A DNA stretch of 64,000 nucleotides from Cupriavidus metallidurans CH34 (lineage in GTDB: Bacteria > Pseudomonadota > Gammaproteobacteria > Burkholderiales > Burkholderiaceae). The position numbers and the translations under genes were made by a program. The stretch lies in contig NC_007973.1 of NCBI RefSeq assembly GCF_000196015.1, forward strand, positions 1-64,000, written 5' to 3'. This document shows, one piece after another, positions 48,933-59,672 of this stretch (positions are counted from its first letter, which is position 1; the number at the start of each line of letters is the position of its first letter). The notes under the pieces were generated by a model that did not search any database, was not told where the DNA came from, and saw only the letters and a program-made list of their open reading frames with translations.

Positions 48933-51581
48933 TTGCCCTCGCAGTCGTCACTGCCTCTTGAAGGACCCGATGCGCCTGCCCTGATGGCTGGCCAACTGGC
49001 GCTGCCCGTGCCGGATGGCCACCTCGACGAGTTGCGCCTGCCAGATGGCGCGTTGCGCGAATGCTGGGCACGCTTCTTCTCGGTACTCGGCGATCCACCG
49101 CCAGACGTACTGAATGCCCACGCGTCTGCCGTGGCGCGGCAGATTCGCCAGAACGGCGTCACGTACAACATCCGTGCCGACCAGGGCGATGGCGCGCGCG
49201 CGTGGCAACTCGAAGTGTTTCCGCTTCTGGTGCCGGAGCAGGACTGGGCCACTATCGAAGCGGGCGTGGCGCAGCGCGCGACGTTGGCCAACGCGATCAT
49301 GGCCGACATCTACGGCCCACAGCTGCTGCTCAAGCGCGGCCTGCTGCCACCGGGGCTCGTCTACGGGCATCCCGGCTACATGCGGCCACTAAAGGGATAC
49401 CGGCCGCCGGGTGGCAGCTACCTGCAGACCGTGGCAGTCGACCTCGTCCATACCGCGAGCGGCTGGACCGTGATTGCGCATCGGACGGAGACGCCGTCCG
49501 GCATGGGCTATGCGCTCGAAAATCGCCTGATCGTCTCGGGCCAGTTCGCCGAGGCGTTCCGCGAGATGCGTGTGCGGCGGCTCCCGCAGGCGTTCGCCCA
49601 GTTGATCTCCACACTCGCGCTGGCGCCGCTGACGCCGCTGACGCCGCTGGGGGGCGAGCCCGGCAGCCCGAGACCCTTGCAGGCGGGGCGGCAGATCGTG
49701 CTGCTATCGCCGGGGCCATACAACGAGACGTTCTTCGAGCACACGTTCCTGGCGCGCTATCTCGGCATCACCCTGGTCGAAGGCAAGGACCTGACCGTGC
49801 GCAATGACGTGGTCTATCTGAAGACGTTCGGCGGTCTGGAGCGCGTGGACGTGATCCTGCGTCGCCTCGACGATGTGTTCTGCGACCCCCTCGAACTGCG
49901 CGGCGATTCGATGATCGGCGTGCCGGGCCTGCTCGAAGCGATGCGTGCGGGCAATGTGATGGTGTCGAACGTGCCGGGCTCTGGCTTTCTCGAGTCGCCC
50001 GCGATCCACGGTTTCCTGCCCGGCGTGGCGCAGGCGTTGCTCGGCGAACCGCTGGTCCTGCCGGCGGTGTCGAGCTGGTGGTGCGGCGAGGCGCCGGCGT
50101 GGCAGGAGGCACTGGGTCTGCTTGACGAAGCGTTCGTGATGCCCACCTATCCGCGCACGCCTGCAGACGCGCCGCTTGGCATGGAGCAGGGGCTGCAGAC
50201 GCTGGCGGACTGGCGCGCGCGCATCGACGCGTCGCCCGATCGCTATACCGTGCAGGCGCCGCTGCCGCTCTCGCATATGCCGTGCTGGGAACCCGACGGC
50301 CATGGCGGCGGCCGCATTGGCTCGCGCCCGGCCATGCTGCGGGTTTATGCGATTGCCGATGGCAATGGCGGCTGGCAGGTGATGCCGGGCGGATTCACGC
50401 GTCTGGCCCCGCCGCATCGCGAGGCGGTATCGATGCAGATCGGCGGTACCAGTGCCGACACGTGGGTGTTGTCGAGCCAGCCGACGCACGCGGTGCCGCT
50501 GACCTCGGCGCGCGCCGGTTTGGCGGCGATGAGCGCGACGGCAGGATCGGCGCTTGCCCGGCAGCTGACGGTGTCGAGCCGCGCGGCCGAGAACCTGTAC
50601 TGGGCGGGCCGCTACGCCGAGCGCGCCGAGAACCTTGTGCGTCTGTGCCGGCAAATCCTTGGTTCGATCGAATCGAACGACGAAACCGACGACGGCACGC
50701 TGACGATGATCGGTGACCTGGCAACGTGGTTCGGGCTGGTGCCGCCGCAGACGCCATCGCCGCGAGCATCGTTGAGAGCGTTCGAACATGCCCTCGTTTC
50801 CACGCTGGCCAACCCTGACGCGGACTCCGGGCTGGGCCCGACGCTCGCCAGCCATGCCGGCGCCGCCAACGAGATCCGCAACCGGCTCTCGAACGATCAC
50901 TGGCGCACGATCTTGGCCGCGCGTAATGACTTTCGCGATGCGATGCAGGCAGCCTGCCCAGATGGTCCATCGGCGGGGGAGGGCACTTACGATCGCTCGA
51001 AGGTGCTGGCAGCGCTCGAGCACCTGTCGATGCAGCTTGGCGCGATCAGCGGCGCGCAGGGCGACCGCATGGCGCGCGACGTGGCGTGGCGGCTGGTATT
51101 CATCGGCCGCCATATTGAACGGCTCGGCACGCTGGCGCTGTTCCTGGAAGTGGCCGAGCGCAGCGGCGCGCTGTACTCGCGCAGTGGTGTGGACCTGCTG
51201 CTGCATCTGTTCGACAGCACGTTGTCGTTCCGATCGCTGTTTCCCGGCCGCGCCGATGTACCTGCGCTGGTCGATCTGCTCGTGCTCGATCCGACCAATC
51301 CGCGCGGCATCTATGGTGTGCTGGATCGCTTGCGCGCCAAGCTCGTGCAACTGCCCACCGGCGCCACGGGGCAGACGCGTGTGCCGCTGGCGGAGATGCT
51401 GCCGCCAGCCAGCGCGCTACCTTCGCGCACGCTGCTGTGCGCGAGCAATCGGCAGGGGCGTCAGACCACGCTCGGGGCGCTGTGTGATCAGCTTGGCGCG
51501 CGCATGGCAAAGTTGTCCGAAGAGATCGGCGGCCGCTACTTCAGTCATGCCGGCGTGACAATCGAAACCGAACTGCCATGA
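48933..51581 (+). CDS. Circularly permuted ATP-grasp protein fused to alpha-E domain
   Basis: An 882-residue fusion. The N-terminal two-thirds (about 50-540) is a circularly permuted type 2 ATP-grasp domain, with VTYNIRADQGDGARAWQLEVFPLLV and LLSPGPYNETFFEHTFLARYLGITLVEGKDL. The rest (about 555-880) is the helical alpha-E (DUF403) domain starting LTVSSRAAENLYWAGRYAERAENLVRL. The start appears to be TTG at 48933 with CGGAGA upstream; ATG 48984 is the alternative. The gene overlaps the transglutaminase-like gene. Peptide ligation is proposed for this family, but the substrate is not known. Confidence 0.88.
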   Translation: MPSQSSLPLEGPDAPALMAGQLALPVPDGHLDELRLPDGALRECWARFFSVLGDPPPDVLNAHASAVARQIRQNGVTYNIRADQGDGARAWQLEVFPLLVPEQDWATIEAGVAQRATLANAIMADIYGPQLLLKRGLLPPGLVYGHPGYMRPLKGYRPPGGSYLQTVAVDLVHTASGWTVIAHRTETPSGMGYALENRLIVSGQFAEAFREMRVRRLPQAFAQLISTLALAPLTPLTPLGGEPGSPRPLQAGRQIVLLSPGPYNETFFEHTFLARYLGITLVEGKDLTVRNDVVYLKTFGGLERVDVILRRLDDVFCDPLELRGDSMIGVPGLLEAMRAGNVMVSNVPGSGFLESPAIHGFLPGVAQALLGEPLVLPAVSSWWCGEAPAWQEALGLLDEAFVMPTYPRTPADAPLGMEQGLQTLADWRARIDASPDRYTVQAPLPLSHMPCWEPDGHGGGRIGSRPAMLRVYAIADGNGGWQVMPGGFTRLAPPHREAVSMQIGGTSADTWVLSSQPTHAVPLTSARAGLAAMSATAGSALARQLTVSSRAAENLYWAGRYAERAENLVRLCRQILGSIESNDETDDGTLTMIGDLATWFGLVPPQTPSPRASLRAFEHALVSTLANPDADSGLGPTLASHAGAANEIRNRLSNDHWRTILAARNDFRDAMQAACPDGPSAGEGTYDRSKVLAALEHLSMQLGAISGAQGDRMARDVAWRLVFIGRHIERLGTLALFLEVAERSGALYSRSGVDLLLHLFDSTLSFRSLFPGRADVPALVDLLVLDPTNPRGIYGVLDRLRAKLVQLPTGATGQTRVPLAEMLPPASALPSRTLLCASNRQGRQTTLGALCDQLGARMAKLSEEIGGRYFSHAGVTIETELP

Positions 51582-52480
51582 GCGACATCGGCACGACCAC
51601 GCTCAGCGTGCACCACACCACCACCTACCACTACGCATGGCCGGTAGAGCTTGCGCAGCAGCGTGCCGTGGTGACGCCACCGTCCTGCGCGTGGCAGACC
51701 GTCGGGGCCCATTCGATCGAGGTGGACCCCGCCCCGTCCCACCAGCACATGCGCACCGACGGGTTCGGCAACAACGTGCTGCATTTCATGCTCGACGTGC
51801 CGCACGAGACGATGTGGCTGACGGCTACCAGCACCGTCACACTGAAGCCGCGCTGGCAGGCGCTCGATATCGCCCGCAGTCCGCGCTGGGAAGACGCAGC
51901 GGAGCGGCTACGCTATCGCGCAGGCCAGCCCTTTCATCCCGAGACGGAGTTTGTGTATGCGTCGCCCAACGTCGCATTGCATGACAGCCTGCGCAACTAC
52001 GCGCTCCTTAGCTTCGCGCCTGGCGTGACGGTCGCGGCTGGCGCCATCGATCTGATGCATCGTATTCACGCCGACTTCGACTATCACAGCGAGATCACGG
52101 AGGTGCATACGCCGGCGCTGGAAGCGTTCGCGCTGCGCAGCGGCGTCTGCCAGGACTTCGCACAGGTGATGATCGGCTGTCTGCGCTCGATTGGCCTGCC
52201 GGCACGCTACGTCAGCGGTTACCTGTGCACCGATCCACCGCCAGGCGAGCCGAGGTTGCTGGGCGCCGATGCCTCACATGCGTGGGCCGGCGTCTGGTGC
52301 CCGGAGAACGGCTGGATCGATCTCGATCCCACCAATGCAATGCTGGCCGACACGCGACACGTGACGCTGGCCATCGCACGCGACTATAGCGATGTGCCGC
52401 TGCTGCATGGCGTGATCGTGGGGGGCGGGGAGCATACGGTGGGGGTGGAGGTCAGCGTGGTGCCGGTGATGTCGGCATAG
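51578..52480 (+). CDS. Transglutaminase-like cysteine peptidase
   Basis: A 300-residue protein. The N-terminal beta domain (1-90, starting LSVHHTTTYHYAWPVELAQQ) precedes a transglutaminase fold with the triad C191 (SGVCQDFAQ), H234 (DASHAWAGVW) and Asp in GWIDLDPTN. Most bacterial members are thought to cut or transfer amide bonds. There is no signal peptide. Its ATG overlaps the ATP-grasp gene stop by four bases (ATGA), which indicates a shared pathway. Confidence 0.92.
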   Translation: MSDIGTTTLSVHHTTTYHYAWPVELAQQRAVVTPPSCAWQTVGAHSIEVDPAPSHQHMRTDGFGNNVLHFMLDVPHETMWLTATSTVTLKPRWQALDIARSPRWEDAAERLRYRAGQPFHPETEFVYASPNVALHDSLRNYALLSFAPGVTVAAGAIDLMHRIHADFDYHSEITEVHTPALEAFALRSGVCQDFAQVMIGCLRSIGLPARYVSGYLCTDPPPGEPRLLGADASHAWAGVWCPENGWIDLDPTNAMLADTRHVTLAIARDYSDVPLLHGVIVGGGEHTVGVEVSVVPVMSA

Positions 52481-52493
52481 CGAACGCCAGGCG

Positions 52494-52530
52494 CAAAAAA
52501 ACCGGCCACGCTTGATGCATGGCCGGCTTC
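52494..52530 (-). terminator. Intrinsic terminator of the gat cluster
   Basis: CCGGCCA (52502-52508) pairs with TGGCCGG (52520-52526). On the minus strand it is followed by TTTTTTTGCGC, so it ends leftward transcription just after gatB. It may also act weakly on the convergent transglutaminase gene. Confidence 0.85.
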
Positions 52531-52551
52531 TTCACTTCCGGAGCGCCGATA

Positions 52552-54006
52552 TCAGCCCAGCTTCTTCTTCAGCAGTTCATTGACCTGCGCCGGGTTAGCC
52601 TTGCCCTTGGTGGCCTTCATGGCCTGGCCGACCAGTGCGTTGAACGCCTTCTCCTTGCCAGCGCGGAATTCCTCGACTGACTTGGCGTTGGCGGCCAGCA
52701 CGTCGTCGATGATCTTCTCCAGCTCGCCAGTGTCGGACATCTGCTTCAGGCCCTTGGCCGCGATGATCGCGTCGGCGTCGCCGTCGGACTCGCCAGCCCA
52801 CATCGCCGGGAACACGTCCTTCTTGGCGGTGTTGTTCGACACCGTGCCGTCCGTAATGCGTGCCAGCAGCTTAGCCAGTTGCGCCGGGCGCACGGGCGCT
52901 TCGTCGATCGAGATGCCTTCGCGGTTCAGTTGCGACGCGATCTCGCCCATCACCCAGTTCGCCGCCGGCTTGGCGCTGGCTGCGCCAACGTTGGTCACGA
53001 CGGCCTCGTAGTACGCCGCCAGCGCCTTCGTCGCCGTGATGGTGCTTGCGTCGTACGCCGACAGGCCGTACTGGGACACGAAACGGGCCTGCATCGTGGC
53101 CGGCAATTCGGGCAGTTCGCTCTTCACGCGCTCGACCCACGCCGCGTCGATCTCCAGCGGCATCAGGTCCGGATCGGGGAAGTAGCGGTAGTCGTGCGCG
53201 TCTTCCTTGGTGCGCATCGCGCGTGTCTCGCCGGTGTCCGGGTCGAACAGCACGGTGGCCTGCACGATCTCGCGGCCATCCTCGATCTCGGCGATCTGCC
53301 ACTGCACCTCGTAGTCGATGGCCTGTTGCAGGAAGCGGAACGAGTTCAGGTTCTTGATCTCGCGGCGTGTGCCGAATTTTTCCTGGCCCACCGGACGCAC
53401 GGACACATTGGCGTCGCAGCGGAAGCTGCCTTCCTGCATGTTGCCGTCGCAGATGCCAAGCCACACCACCAGCGAATGCAGGGCCTTGGCATAGGCCACG
53501 GCCTCGGCCGAGCTGCGCATGTCGGGCTCGGTCACGATTTCTAGCAGCGGCGTGCCCGCGCGGTTCAGGTCGATGCCGGTCATGCCCGCGAAGTCCTCGT
53601 GCAGCGACTTGCCGGCGTCCTCCTCAAGGTGGGCGCGCGTCAGGTTGACGGTCTTCTCGTACACGCCCTGCTTGCCTTCCACCTGAATCGTGATCTGGCC
53701 GCCTTGCACGACGGGGATCTCGTACTGGCTGATCTGGTAGCCCTTCGGCAGGTCAGGATAGAAGTAGTTCTTGCGCGCGAAGATGCTGCGTGGCGCAATC
53801 GTCGCGCCAATGGACAGGCCGAACTGGATGGCGCGCTCCACGGCGCCGCGGTTCAGTACGGGCAGCACGCCCGGCAGCGCCAGGTCCACGGGCGAGGCCT
53901 GCGTATTGGGCTCGGCTCCGAACGCGGTGGAGGTGCCGGAGAAAATCTTGGAGGCCGTGGAGAGCTGCGTGTGCGTCTCCAGGCCGATCACCACTTCCCA
54001 TTGCAT
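52552..54006 (-). CDS. gatB: Aspartyl/glutamyl-tRNA amidotransferase subunit B
   Basis: A 484-residue subunit of GatCAB that binds misacylated Glu-tRNA-Gln or Asp-tRNA-Asn and activates it with ATP. Conserved parts are [52 protein letters not shown] and [18 protein letters not shown], with a C-terminal YqeY-like domain. ATG 54006 follows GAAGGAA. It is separated from gatA by two extra genes. Confidence 0.97.
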   Translation of the reverse strand: MQWEVVIGLETHTQLSTASKIFSGTSTAFGAEPNTQASPVDLALPGVLPVLNRGAVERAIQFGLSIGATIAPRSIFARKNYFYPDLPKGYQISQYEIPVVQGGQITIQVEGKQGVYEKTVNLTRAHLEEDAGKSLHEDFAGMTGIDLNRAGTPLLEIVTEPDMRSSAEAVAYAKALHSLVVWLGICDGNMQEGSFRCDANVSVRPVGQEKFGTRREIKNLNSFRFLQQAIDYEVQWQIAEIEDGREIVQATVLFDPDTGETRAMRTKEDAHDYRYFPDPDLMPLEIDAAWVERVKSELPELPATMQARFVSQYGLSAYDASTITATKALAAYYEAVVTNVGAASAKPAANWVMGEIASQLNREGISIDEAPVRPAQLAKLLARITDGTVSNNTAKKDVFPAMWAGESDGDADAIIAAKGLKQMSDTGELEKIIDDVLAANAKSVEEFRAGKEKAFNALVGQAMKATKGKANPAQVNELLKKKLG

Positions 54007-54085
54007 GGCGGTTGTTCCTTCGTAAGCCTGATTTGAGTCTTTCTGTATCTGTGTTCGGTGCTCGTCGAGCCGGGTCCCGGTTGTA

Positions 54086-55156
54086 TCAGGGATCCGGGCT
54101 CGCAAGCCATGAATCGAGCTGTCCCAGCGCTGCCACGCGGGCCACGGCATCGCCGCCCACCGTGACGCCGCCGTTGCGCCGCGCTGCGATCACATCGCGC
54201 CGCACATGCAGTTCGCTCGTGCCGTCGAAGCCATGGTACGCGCCCGGATAGATCTCCAGCCGGAAGCGCGCCCCCGGCTGCCGCGACTGCACGGCGTTCT
54301 GCAGCATCGCGCAGCGCGTGGCGGGCGTCCAGTCGTCCGCGCCGCCGATCAGCAGCAGCAGCGGCGAGCGCAGCCGGAAGTTGTGCTGTTGCACCGCGCG
54401 CTTGCATCCCGGATAGAACGCCACCGCACGGTCCACCGTGGGCGTGCCGCCGGGCCAGGGCCGGCTGGCGTCGATCGTGGCCAGCACGGCTTGCGCACCG
54501 TTGGACCAGCCCAGCAGCACGATGCGGCGGGCATCGATGCCAGGTTGCCGGGATACCCATCGCATTGCGGCCAGTGCGTCGCTGCGGCGTGTCCGGTCGT
54601 CGATCGCACGCGATTCGAGGGCGTCGCCGCAAGTGCCCTGGGCCCTGCCGCGCACGCTGTAGCTGTCCGGCATCAGCACCGCATAGCCGCGCTCGGCAAG
54701 CCAGTGCGCGTACTCGCGGTAGCGGCTCTGCAGCGCGCCGGCCGGATCGATGACTTCCTCGATCGTGCCCGCGCGTTTCGCGGCCACGCGCATGTCGATC
54801 AGACCATTGCAACCGTGCAGTGCCACTACCACGGGCAGTGGCTGCGAACGCGGCAGGCCACCATCGCGGGGTGTGAACCAGTATCCGGTCAGCTCCGGCG
54901 AGCCGCCATCGCCGGGAATGCGCACCCGCTGGGCCGCTGGTTCCATGGCCGCCGCTGCCGGTGTCATGGGTGCGCTGGCGGAAGCGGCCGGCGCCGCCGA
55001 CGGTACTGCCGATGACACAGCAGGCTGCGCGGGCGCGGCCTGCAGGAGCGCCATGCCGATGGCCACCGCCGCCACGCTCGCGCGCAGCCAGTGCCCCGCC
55101 ATGGTCGGAACCAGCGGCGTGGGGGTCAGCGTGGAAAGGTGCGGTCGGCGCCTCAT
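54086..55156 (-). CDS. Exported dienelactone hydrolase-like alpha/beta hydrolase
   Basis: A 356-residue hydrolase with an N-terminal hydrophobic signal ([22 protein letters not shown]) and an Ala/Pro/Ser-rich linker. The catalytic set is Ser in [11 protein letters not shown], Asp in [10 protein letters not shown] and His in [10 protein letters not shown], the dienelactone hydrolase pattern; [13 protein letters not shown] forms the oxyanion region. The substrate is unknown. The start may instead be the ATG at 55102. It lies between gatA and gatB on the same strand, after the small lipoprotein gene. Confidence 0.85.
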   Translation of the reverse strand: MRRRPHLSTLTPTPLVPTMAGHWLRASVAAVAIGMALLQAAPAQPAVSSAVPSAAPAASASAPMTPAAAAMEPAAQRVRIPGDGGSPELTGYWFTPRDGGLPRSQPLPVVVALHGCNGLIDMRVAAKRAGTIEEVIDPAGALQSRYREYAHWLAERGYAVLMPDSYSVRGRAQGTCGDALESRAIDDRTRRSDALAAMRWVSRQPGIDARRIVLLGWSNGAQAVLATIDASRPWPGGTPTVDRAVAFYPGCKRAVQQHNFRLRSPLLLLIGGADDWTPATRCAMLQNAVQSRQPGARFRLEIYPGAYHGFDGTSELHVRRDVIAARRNGGVTVGGDAVARVAALGQLDSWLASPDP

Positions 55157-55189
55157 GATCGGTCGATGGACGGTGTCGCTTCGTGCGTG

Positions 55190-55663
55190 TTAGCGCGTGC
55201 GGGCGCAGTCGCCCGAACCCGGTTCGAACATCACCGGCCATGCCTGCTCATAGATGCCCGGCGTGCAGTGCGCCTGGCAATTCGCGTGCGCCAGCGTGAT
55301 GCGGCGCGGGTCCTGCCAGACCATCAGCTCGCAGGCGCTGCCGTCGTTGGCGCGCAGTTCGATATGCGGCGTTTTCTTGACCTGACGGAAGTCGGCCAGA
55401 TTGAAGCTGCACGAGCCGCGCTTGCCCACCCAGAGCTTCCACTGGAGCTGCTGCACGGTGTTGTTGGCCACGCGCAACTGCGCGTCCTCGCGGAAGCCAT
55501 CCTCCTCGGTGCGGCGGCAATCGCCAACGAGGTCGATATCGCGCGCGGCGATCGGCGTCGAGCGGCCGCCGAACGGCAGCGGAATGCAGCCGGCCAGCGT
55601 CGCCAGCAGGGCCATGGCCGCAGCGGCGCGCATGCTGACGATGGGCAGGGGGCGTGTTTGCAT
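55190..55663 (-). CDS. Small Cys-rich lipoprotein of unknown function
   Basis: A 157-residue protein with a lipoprotein signal (MRAAAAMALLATLAGC, lipobox LAGC), so it is probably anchored to a membrane facing the periplasm. The mature part has several Cys residues (VGDCRR, GSCSFN, SACELM, NCQAHC, SGDC) that may form disulphides. I recognise no known domain. It starts 8 bp after gatA and is likely co-transcribed with it. The start MQTRPLPIV gives the best signal peptide. Confidence 0.7.
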   Translation of the reverse strand: MQTRPLPIVSMRAAAAMALLATLAGCIPLPFGGRSTPIAARDIDLVGDCRRTEEDGFREDAQLRVANNTVQQLQWKLWVGKRGSCSFNLADFRQVKKTPHIELRANDGSACELMVWQDPRRITLAHANCQAHCTPGIYEQAWPVMFEPGSGDCARTR

Positions 55664-55670
55664 GGCGTTG

Positions 55671-57170
55671 TCAGGCCGGGCGGCGCAGGTGCCAGTCGGT
55701 GGCCTGCTGGAACGCATGGGCCGTCTGCAACAATTGCGCTTCGTCGAAATAGTTGCCGATAAGCTGCAGGCCAACAGGCATGTTGCCTTCGCCAAAGCCG
55801 CACGGCACGCTCATGCCGGGCAGGCCCGCCAGGCTGGTGGACAGCGTGAAGATGTCCGCCAGGTACATCTGGACCGGATCGGCAGTCTTCTCGCCGAGCT
55901 TCCATGCCACCGTGGGCGCCACCGGACCCATGATCACGTCGCACTGGGTGAACGCGCGCTGGAAGTCGTCGGCGATGATGCGGCGGATCTTCTGCGCCTG
56001 CAGGTAGTAGGCGTCGTAGTAGCCGTGCGACAGCACGTACGTGCCCACCATGATCCGGCGCTTGACCTCGGGGCCGAAGCCTTCGGCGCGGCTCTTCTTG
56101 TACATGTCGAGCAGGTCGCCATACTGCGCGGCGCGATGGCCGTAGCGCACGCCATCAAAGCGGGACAGGTTCGACGATGCCTCGGCCGGCGCGATGATGT
56201 AGTAGACGGGGATCGACAGTTCGGTCTTCGGCAGGGTCACGTCGACCAGCGTCGCGCCCAGCTTCTCATACTCGGCCAGCGCGGCGCGCAAGGCCTGTTC
56301 GACGTCGGCCGAGAGGCCTTTGCCGAAATACTCGCGCGGCAGGCCGATGCGCAGGCCGGCCAGCGGCTGGCTGGCGGTGGCGCCGGCGCGGGGCTGGCCC
56401 AGCAGGCGCGTGAAGTCCTCGGTGACGCCGCCCAGTTCCGGGGTCAGGCTGGTCGAATCCTTCGGGTCGAAACCGGCCATGCCATTAAGCAGCAGCGCGC
56501 AGTCCTCTGCTGAATGGGCCATCGGGCCGCCCTGGTCCAGCGACGACGCGAACGCAATCATGCCGTACCGCGACACGCGGCCATACGTCGGCTTGATGCC
56601 GGTGATGCCCGAGAACGAGGCCGGCTGGCGAATCGAGCCACCGGTGTCCGTGCCGGTGGCCGCAGGTGCAAGGCCGGCGGCCACGGCGGCGGCGGAACCG
56701 CCCGAGGAGCCACCCGGCACGCGGCTGGTGTCCCACGGGTTGCTCACCGGGCCGAAGAACGAGTTCTCGTTCGACGAGCCCATCGCGAACTCGTCCATGT
56801 TGGTCTTGCCCAGCGTGACCATGCCGGCGGCGGCCAGGCGTTCGACCACGGTGGCGTCGAACGGGCTTTCGTAGTTGGCCAGCATCTTCGAGCCGGCGGT
56901 GGACTTCCAGCCGCGCGTCACGAAGACGTCCTTGTGGGCGATGGGCACGCCGGTCAGCGGCGTGGCCTGGCCCTGGGCGCGGCGCTCGTCGGCGGCGCGG
57001 GCCTGGGCCAGGGTCAGTTCGGGGTCGACGGCAACGAACGCATTGAGGGCGCGGCCGGCCTCGATGCGGGCCAGGTACTCGCGGGCGAGTTCCTCGGCGG
57101 AAACGGAGCGCGCCGCCAGGGCATCGGCGATCTGGCGCAGGGAAGTCACGGAATCAGCTGAAAAGGGCAT
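55671..57170 (-). CDS. gatA: Glutamyl-tRNA(Gln) amidotransferase subunit A
   Basis: A 499-residue amidase-signature enzyme that frees ammonia from glutamine for GatB. The Ser-cisSer-Lys triad is visible: K80 in VPIAHKDVF, cis-Ser S155 in [15 protein letters not shown] and nucleophile S179 in [17 protein letters not shown]. Length is normal. It follows gatC by 51 bp in the gatC-gatA order. Confidence 0.98.
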   Translation of the reverse strand: MPFSADSVTSLRQIADALAARSVSAEELAREYLARIEAGRALNAFVAVDPELTLAQARAADERRAQGQATPLTGVPIAHKDVFVTRGWKSTAGSKMLANYESPFDATVVERLAAAGMVTLGKTNMDEFAMGSSNENSFFGPVSNPWDTSRVPGGSSGGSAAAVAAGLAPAATGTDTGGSIRQPASFSGITGIKPTYGRVSRYGMIAFASSLDQGGPMAHSAEDCALLLNGMAGFDPKDSTSLTPELGGVTEDFTRLLGQPRAGATASQPLAGLRIGLPREYFGKGLSADVEQALRAALAEYEKLGATLVDVTLPKTELSIPVYYIIAPAEASSNLSRFDGVRYGHRAAQYGDLLDMYKKSRAEGFGPEVKRRIMVGTYVLSHGYYDAYYLQAQKIRRIIADDFQRAFTQCDVIMGPVAPTVAWKLGEKTADPVQMYLADIFTLSTSLAGLPGMSVPCGFGEGNMPVGLQLIGNYFDEAQLLQTAHAFQQATDWHLRRPA

Positions 57171-57221
57171 GTCGATGATGGCGTCTGGGTGGTGGGCAAC
57201 GTGGTATCGGAGACCGCGTTG

Positions 57222-57521
57222 TCACTCGATGACCTTCGGCACCAGGTAGAGGCCGTTTTCGGTAGCTGGCGCGGGGCGCTGGTAATCGGCGCGGCGGTCG
57301 GATTCCGTGACGGCGTCCTCGCGCAGGCGCTGGGCGATGTCGCGCACGGCGGACAGCGGGTGCGCCAGCGGCTCGATGCCGGTGGTGTCCACCGCCTGCA
57401 TCTGCTCCACGAGCGAGAAGAAATTGTTCAGTTGCGCAAGCGTTTGCTCGGCCTCGGCATCGCTAGTTTCGATGCGGGCCAGATGCGCGATGCGCTTGAC
57501 GTCGGAGAGTGCGAGAGCCAT
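57222..57521 (-). CDS. gatC: Aspartyl/glutamyl-tRNA amidotransferase subunit C
   Basis: A 99-residue subunit that holds GatA and GatB together. It has the standard form [20 protein letters not shown], then [26 protein letters not shown] and a C-terminal YLVPKVIE. The ATG at 57521 gives the normal length; the frame continues upstream to 57716 without conserved sequence. It is the first gene of the leftward gat cluster. Confidence 0.97.
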   Translation of the reverse strand: MALALSDVKRIAHLARIETSDAEAEQTLAQLNNFFSLVEQMQAVDTTGIEPLAHPLSAVRDIAQRLREDAVTESDRRADYQRPAPATENGLYLVPKVIE

Positions 57522-57753
57522 GGCGTGATGCGGCGCGTGCGCCGGGTTCGGTCCGTTGGACTGGAAGTATCTTGGCCGGATTCGGGGGTGCCGGCCATCT
57601 GGGGGCCGGAAGGGCGCTTCGGGTGGCACGGCGGCGGGGTGGCCAGGGCGTGCCGGACTGGTGCGCCCGGGGAGGCGCCCCAGGATCGTCGAAGTTACAA
57701 GTTTTTCCGGGGCCAAACGCCCCGAAACAGCGAGAATTATAAGGTATGATTAT

Positions 57754-57776
57754 GCGTTGCAGATTCCCCGCAACGC
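57754..57776 (+). promoter_or_regulatory. Inverted repeat just after a -10-like box
   Basis: GCGTTGC (57754-57760) and GCAACGC (57770-57776) are a perfect inverted repeat with a nine-base spacer, directly after TATGAT. Position near a likely transcription start suggests an operator or a 5' leader hairpin. Confidence 0.4.
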
Positions 57777-58169
57777 GCGCTCCACTTCGGATGGGCAGGG
57801 ATGCCCGATGGTGACGCCGTCGGCACAGTCCGGACGGTTTTCGCGGTCGACCAGAACGGCCCCGGGACCCGGAACGGACCAGTTCCGAGCGTCGGCCGTC
57901 GCAGCCGTGCAACACTGGCGGCGCATGATAGCCGTCGGCGCCATACAAAAGGGGGACGCACTATCCGGTACGGCGTGGAAGTCCGGCGCGTATTGGACAC
58001 GGGGTTGCGCGGTGACCATCCTGCGATATGCAGAGGGAAATCATCGCATTTTCAGTCGTAACAATCAGGTTCCTCCGATTAGGCTACTGCCACACGTCAG
58101 GTGTATTTGACCTGTCCGGCGCATCTGGCGGCGAACTTTCGCGCAGAGTCTAATCAAAGGTTCCCGTAA

Positions 58170-58273
58170 GGGGTGCTAACAAAGCGAAGCCTGGTGGGTC
58201 TGGCCGGGCGCGGCGAAGGCGTTTGTCCGTCACCGCGCTGCCAGAATTGCCAGAGTCGTTTTGTTAGCACCTC
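58170..58273. repeat. 104-bp imperfect palindromic element
   Basis: GGTGCTAACAAA (58172-58183) is exactly inverted as TTTGTTAGCACC (58260-58271). The inner arms also pair in blocks (CGA, CTGG, TCTGGC, CGCGG), so nearly the whole segment folds into one long hairpin. It has no gene. It looks like a small dispersed palindromic repeat or a MITE-like element. Confidence 0.6.
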
Positions 58274-58396
58274 TCGGTTCGGCGCGTGCAGGTCTGCGCC
58301 GGTTGCGGAGCGCCGTGGGCTGCCGATCCGGCGTGTCAGCGGCATCGGCCCGCGCCAGCATGACTGGCGCGGGCCGCACGCACCGGGGAGCCGTGA

Positions 58397-59530
<1,134 letters not shown>

Positions 59531-59595
59531 TGCAACCGGACCCGGCAACGTGGTGAGTCGCGTCGCCGGGCCCTCCCCCATCTTGAACGTTTTCT

Positions 59596-59647
59596 CCGCC
59601 AGCCCGACCCGCCCCGTCCCGCAAGGGACGGGGCGTCGCGCTGGCGG
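59596..59647 (+). other. Long GNRA-capped hairpin between mreB and mreC
   Basis: An inner 10-bp perfect stem GCCCCGTCCC/GGGACGGGGC is capped by GCAA (59621-59624). An outer 13-bp stem (59596-59608 with 59635-59647) has one mismatch, and a CC bulge separates the two. There is no T tract, so it is not a typical terminator. It may be an mRNA processing or stability element within the operon. Confidence 0.65.
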
Positions 59648-59672
59648 ATTGGCATCGCCTGCGCACGGGTAA

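Noticed and set aside
49704..51350. 548-codon frame antisense to the ATP-grasp gene
   Set aside because: No family features; the plus-strand protein is clearly real.
57556..58110. Open frames in the gatC-mreB gap
   Set aside because: Arg/Gly/Pro-rich translations with no domain; they run across the putative promoter and repeats.
58172..58271. CIRCE (HrcA operator) from the GTGCTAA/TTAGCAC half-sites
   Set aside because: CIRCE has the TTAGCACTC half first with a nine-base spacer; here the order is reversed and the arms are 76 bp apart.
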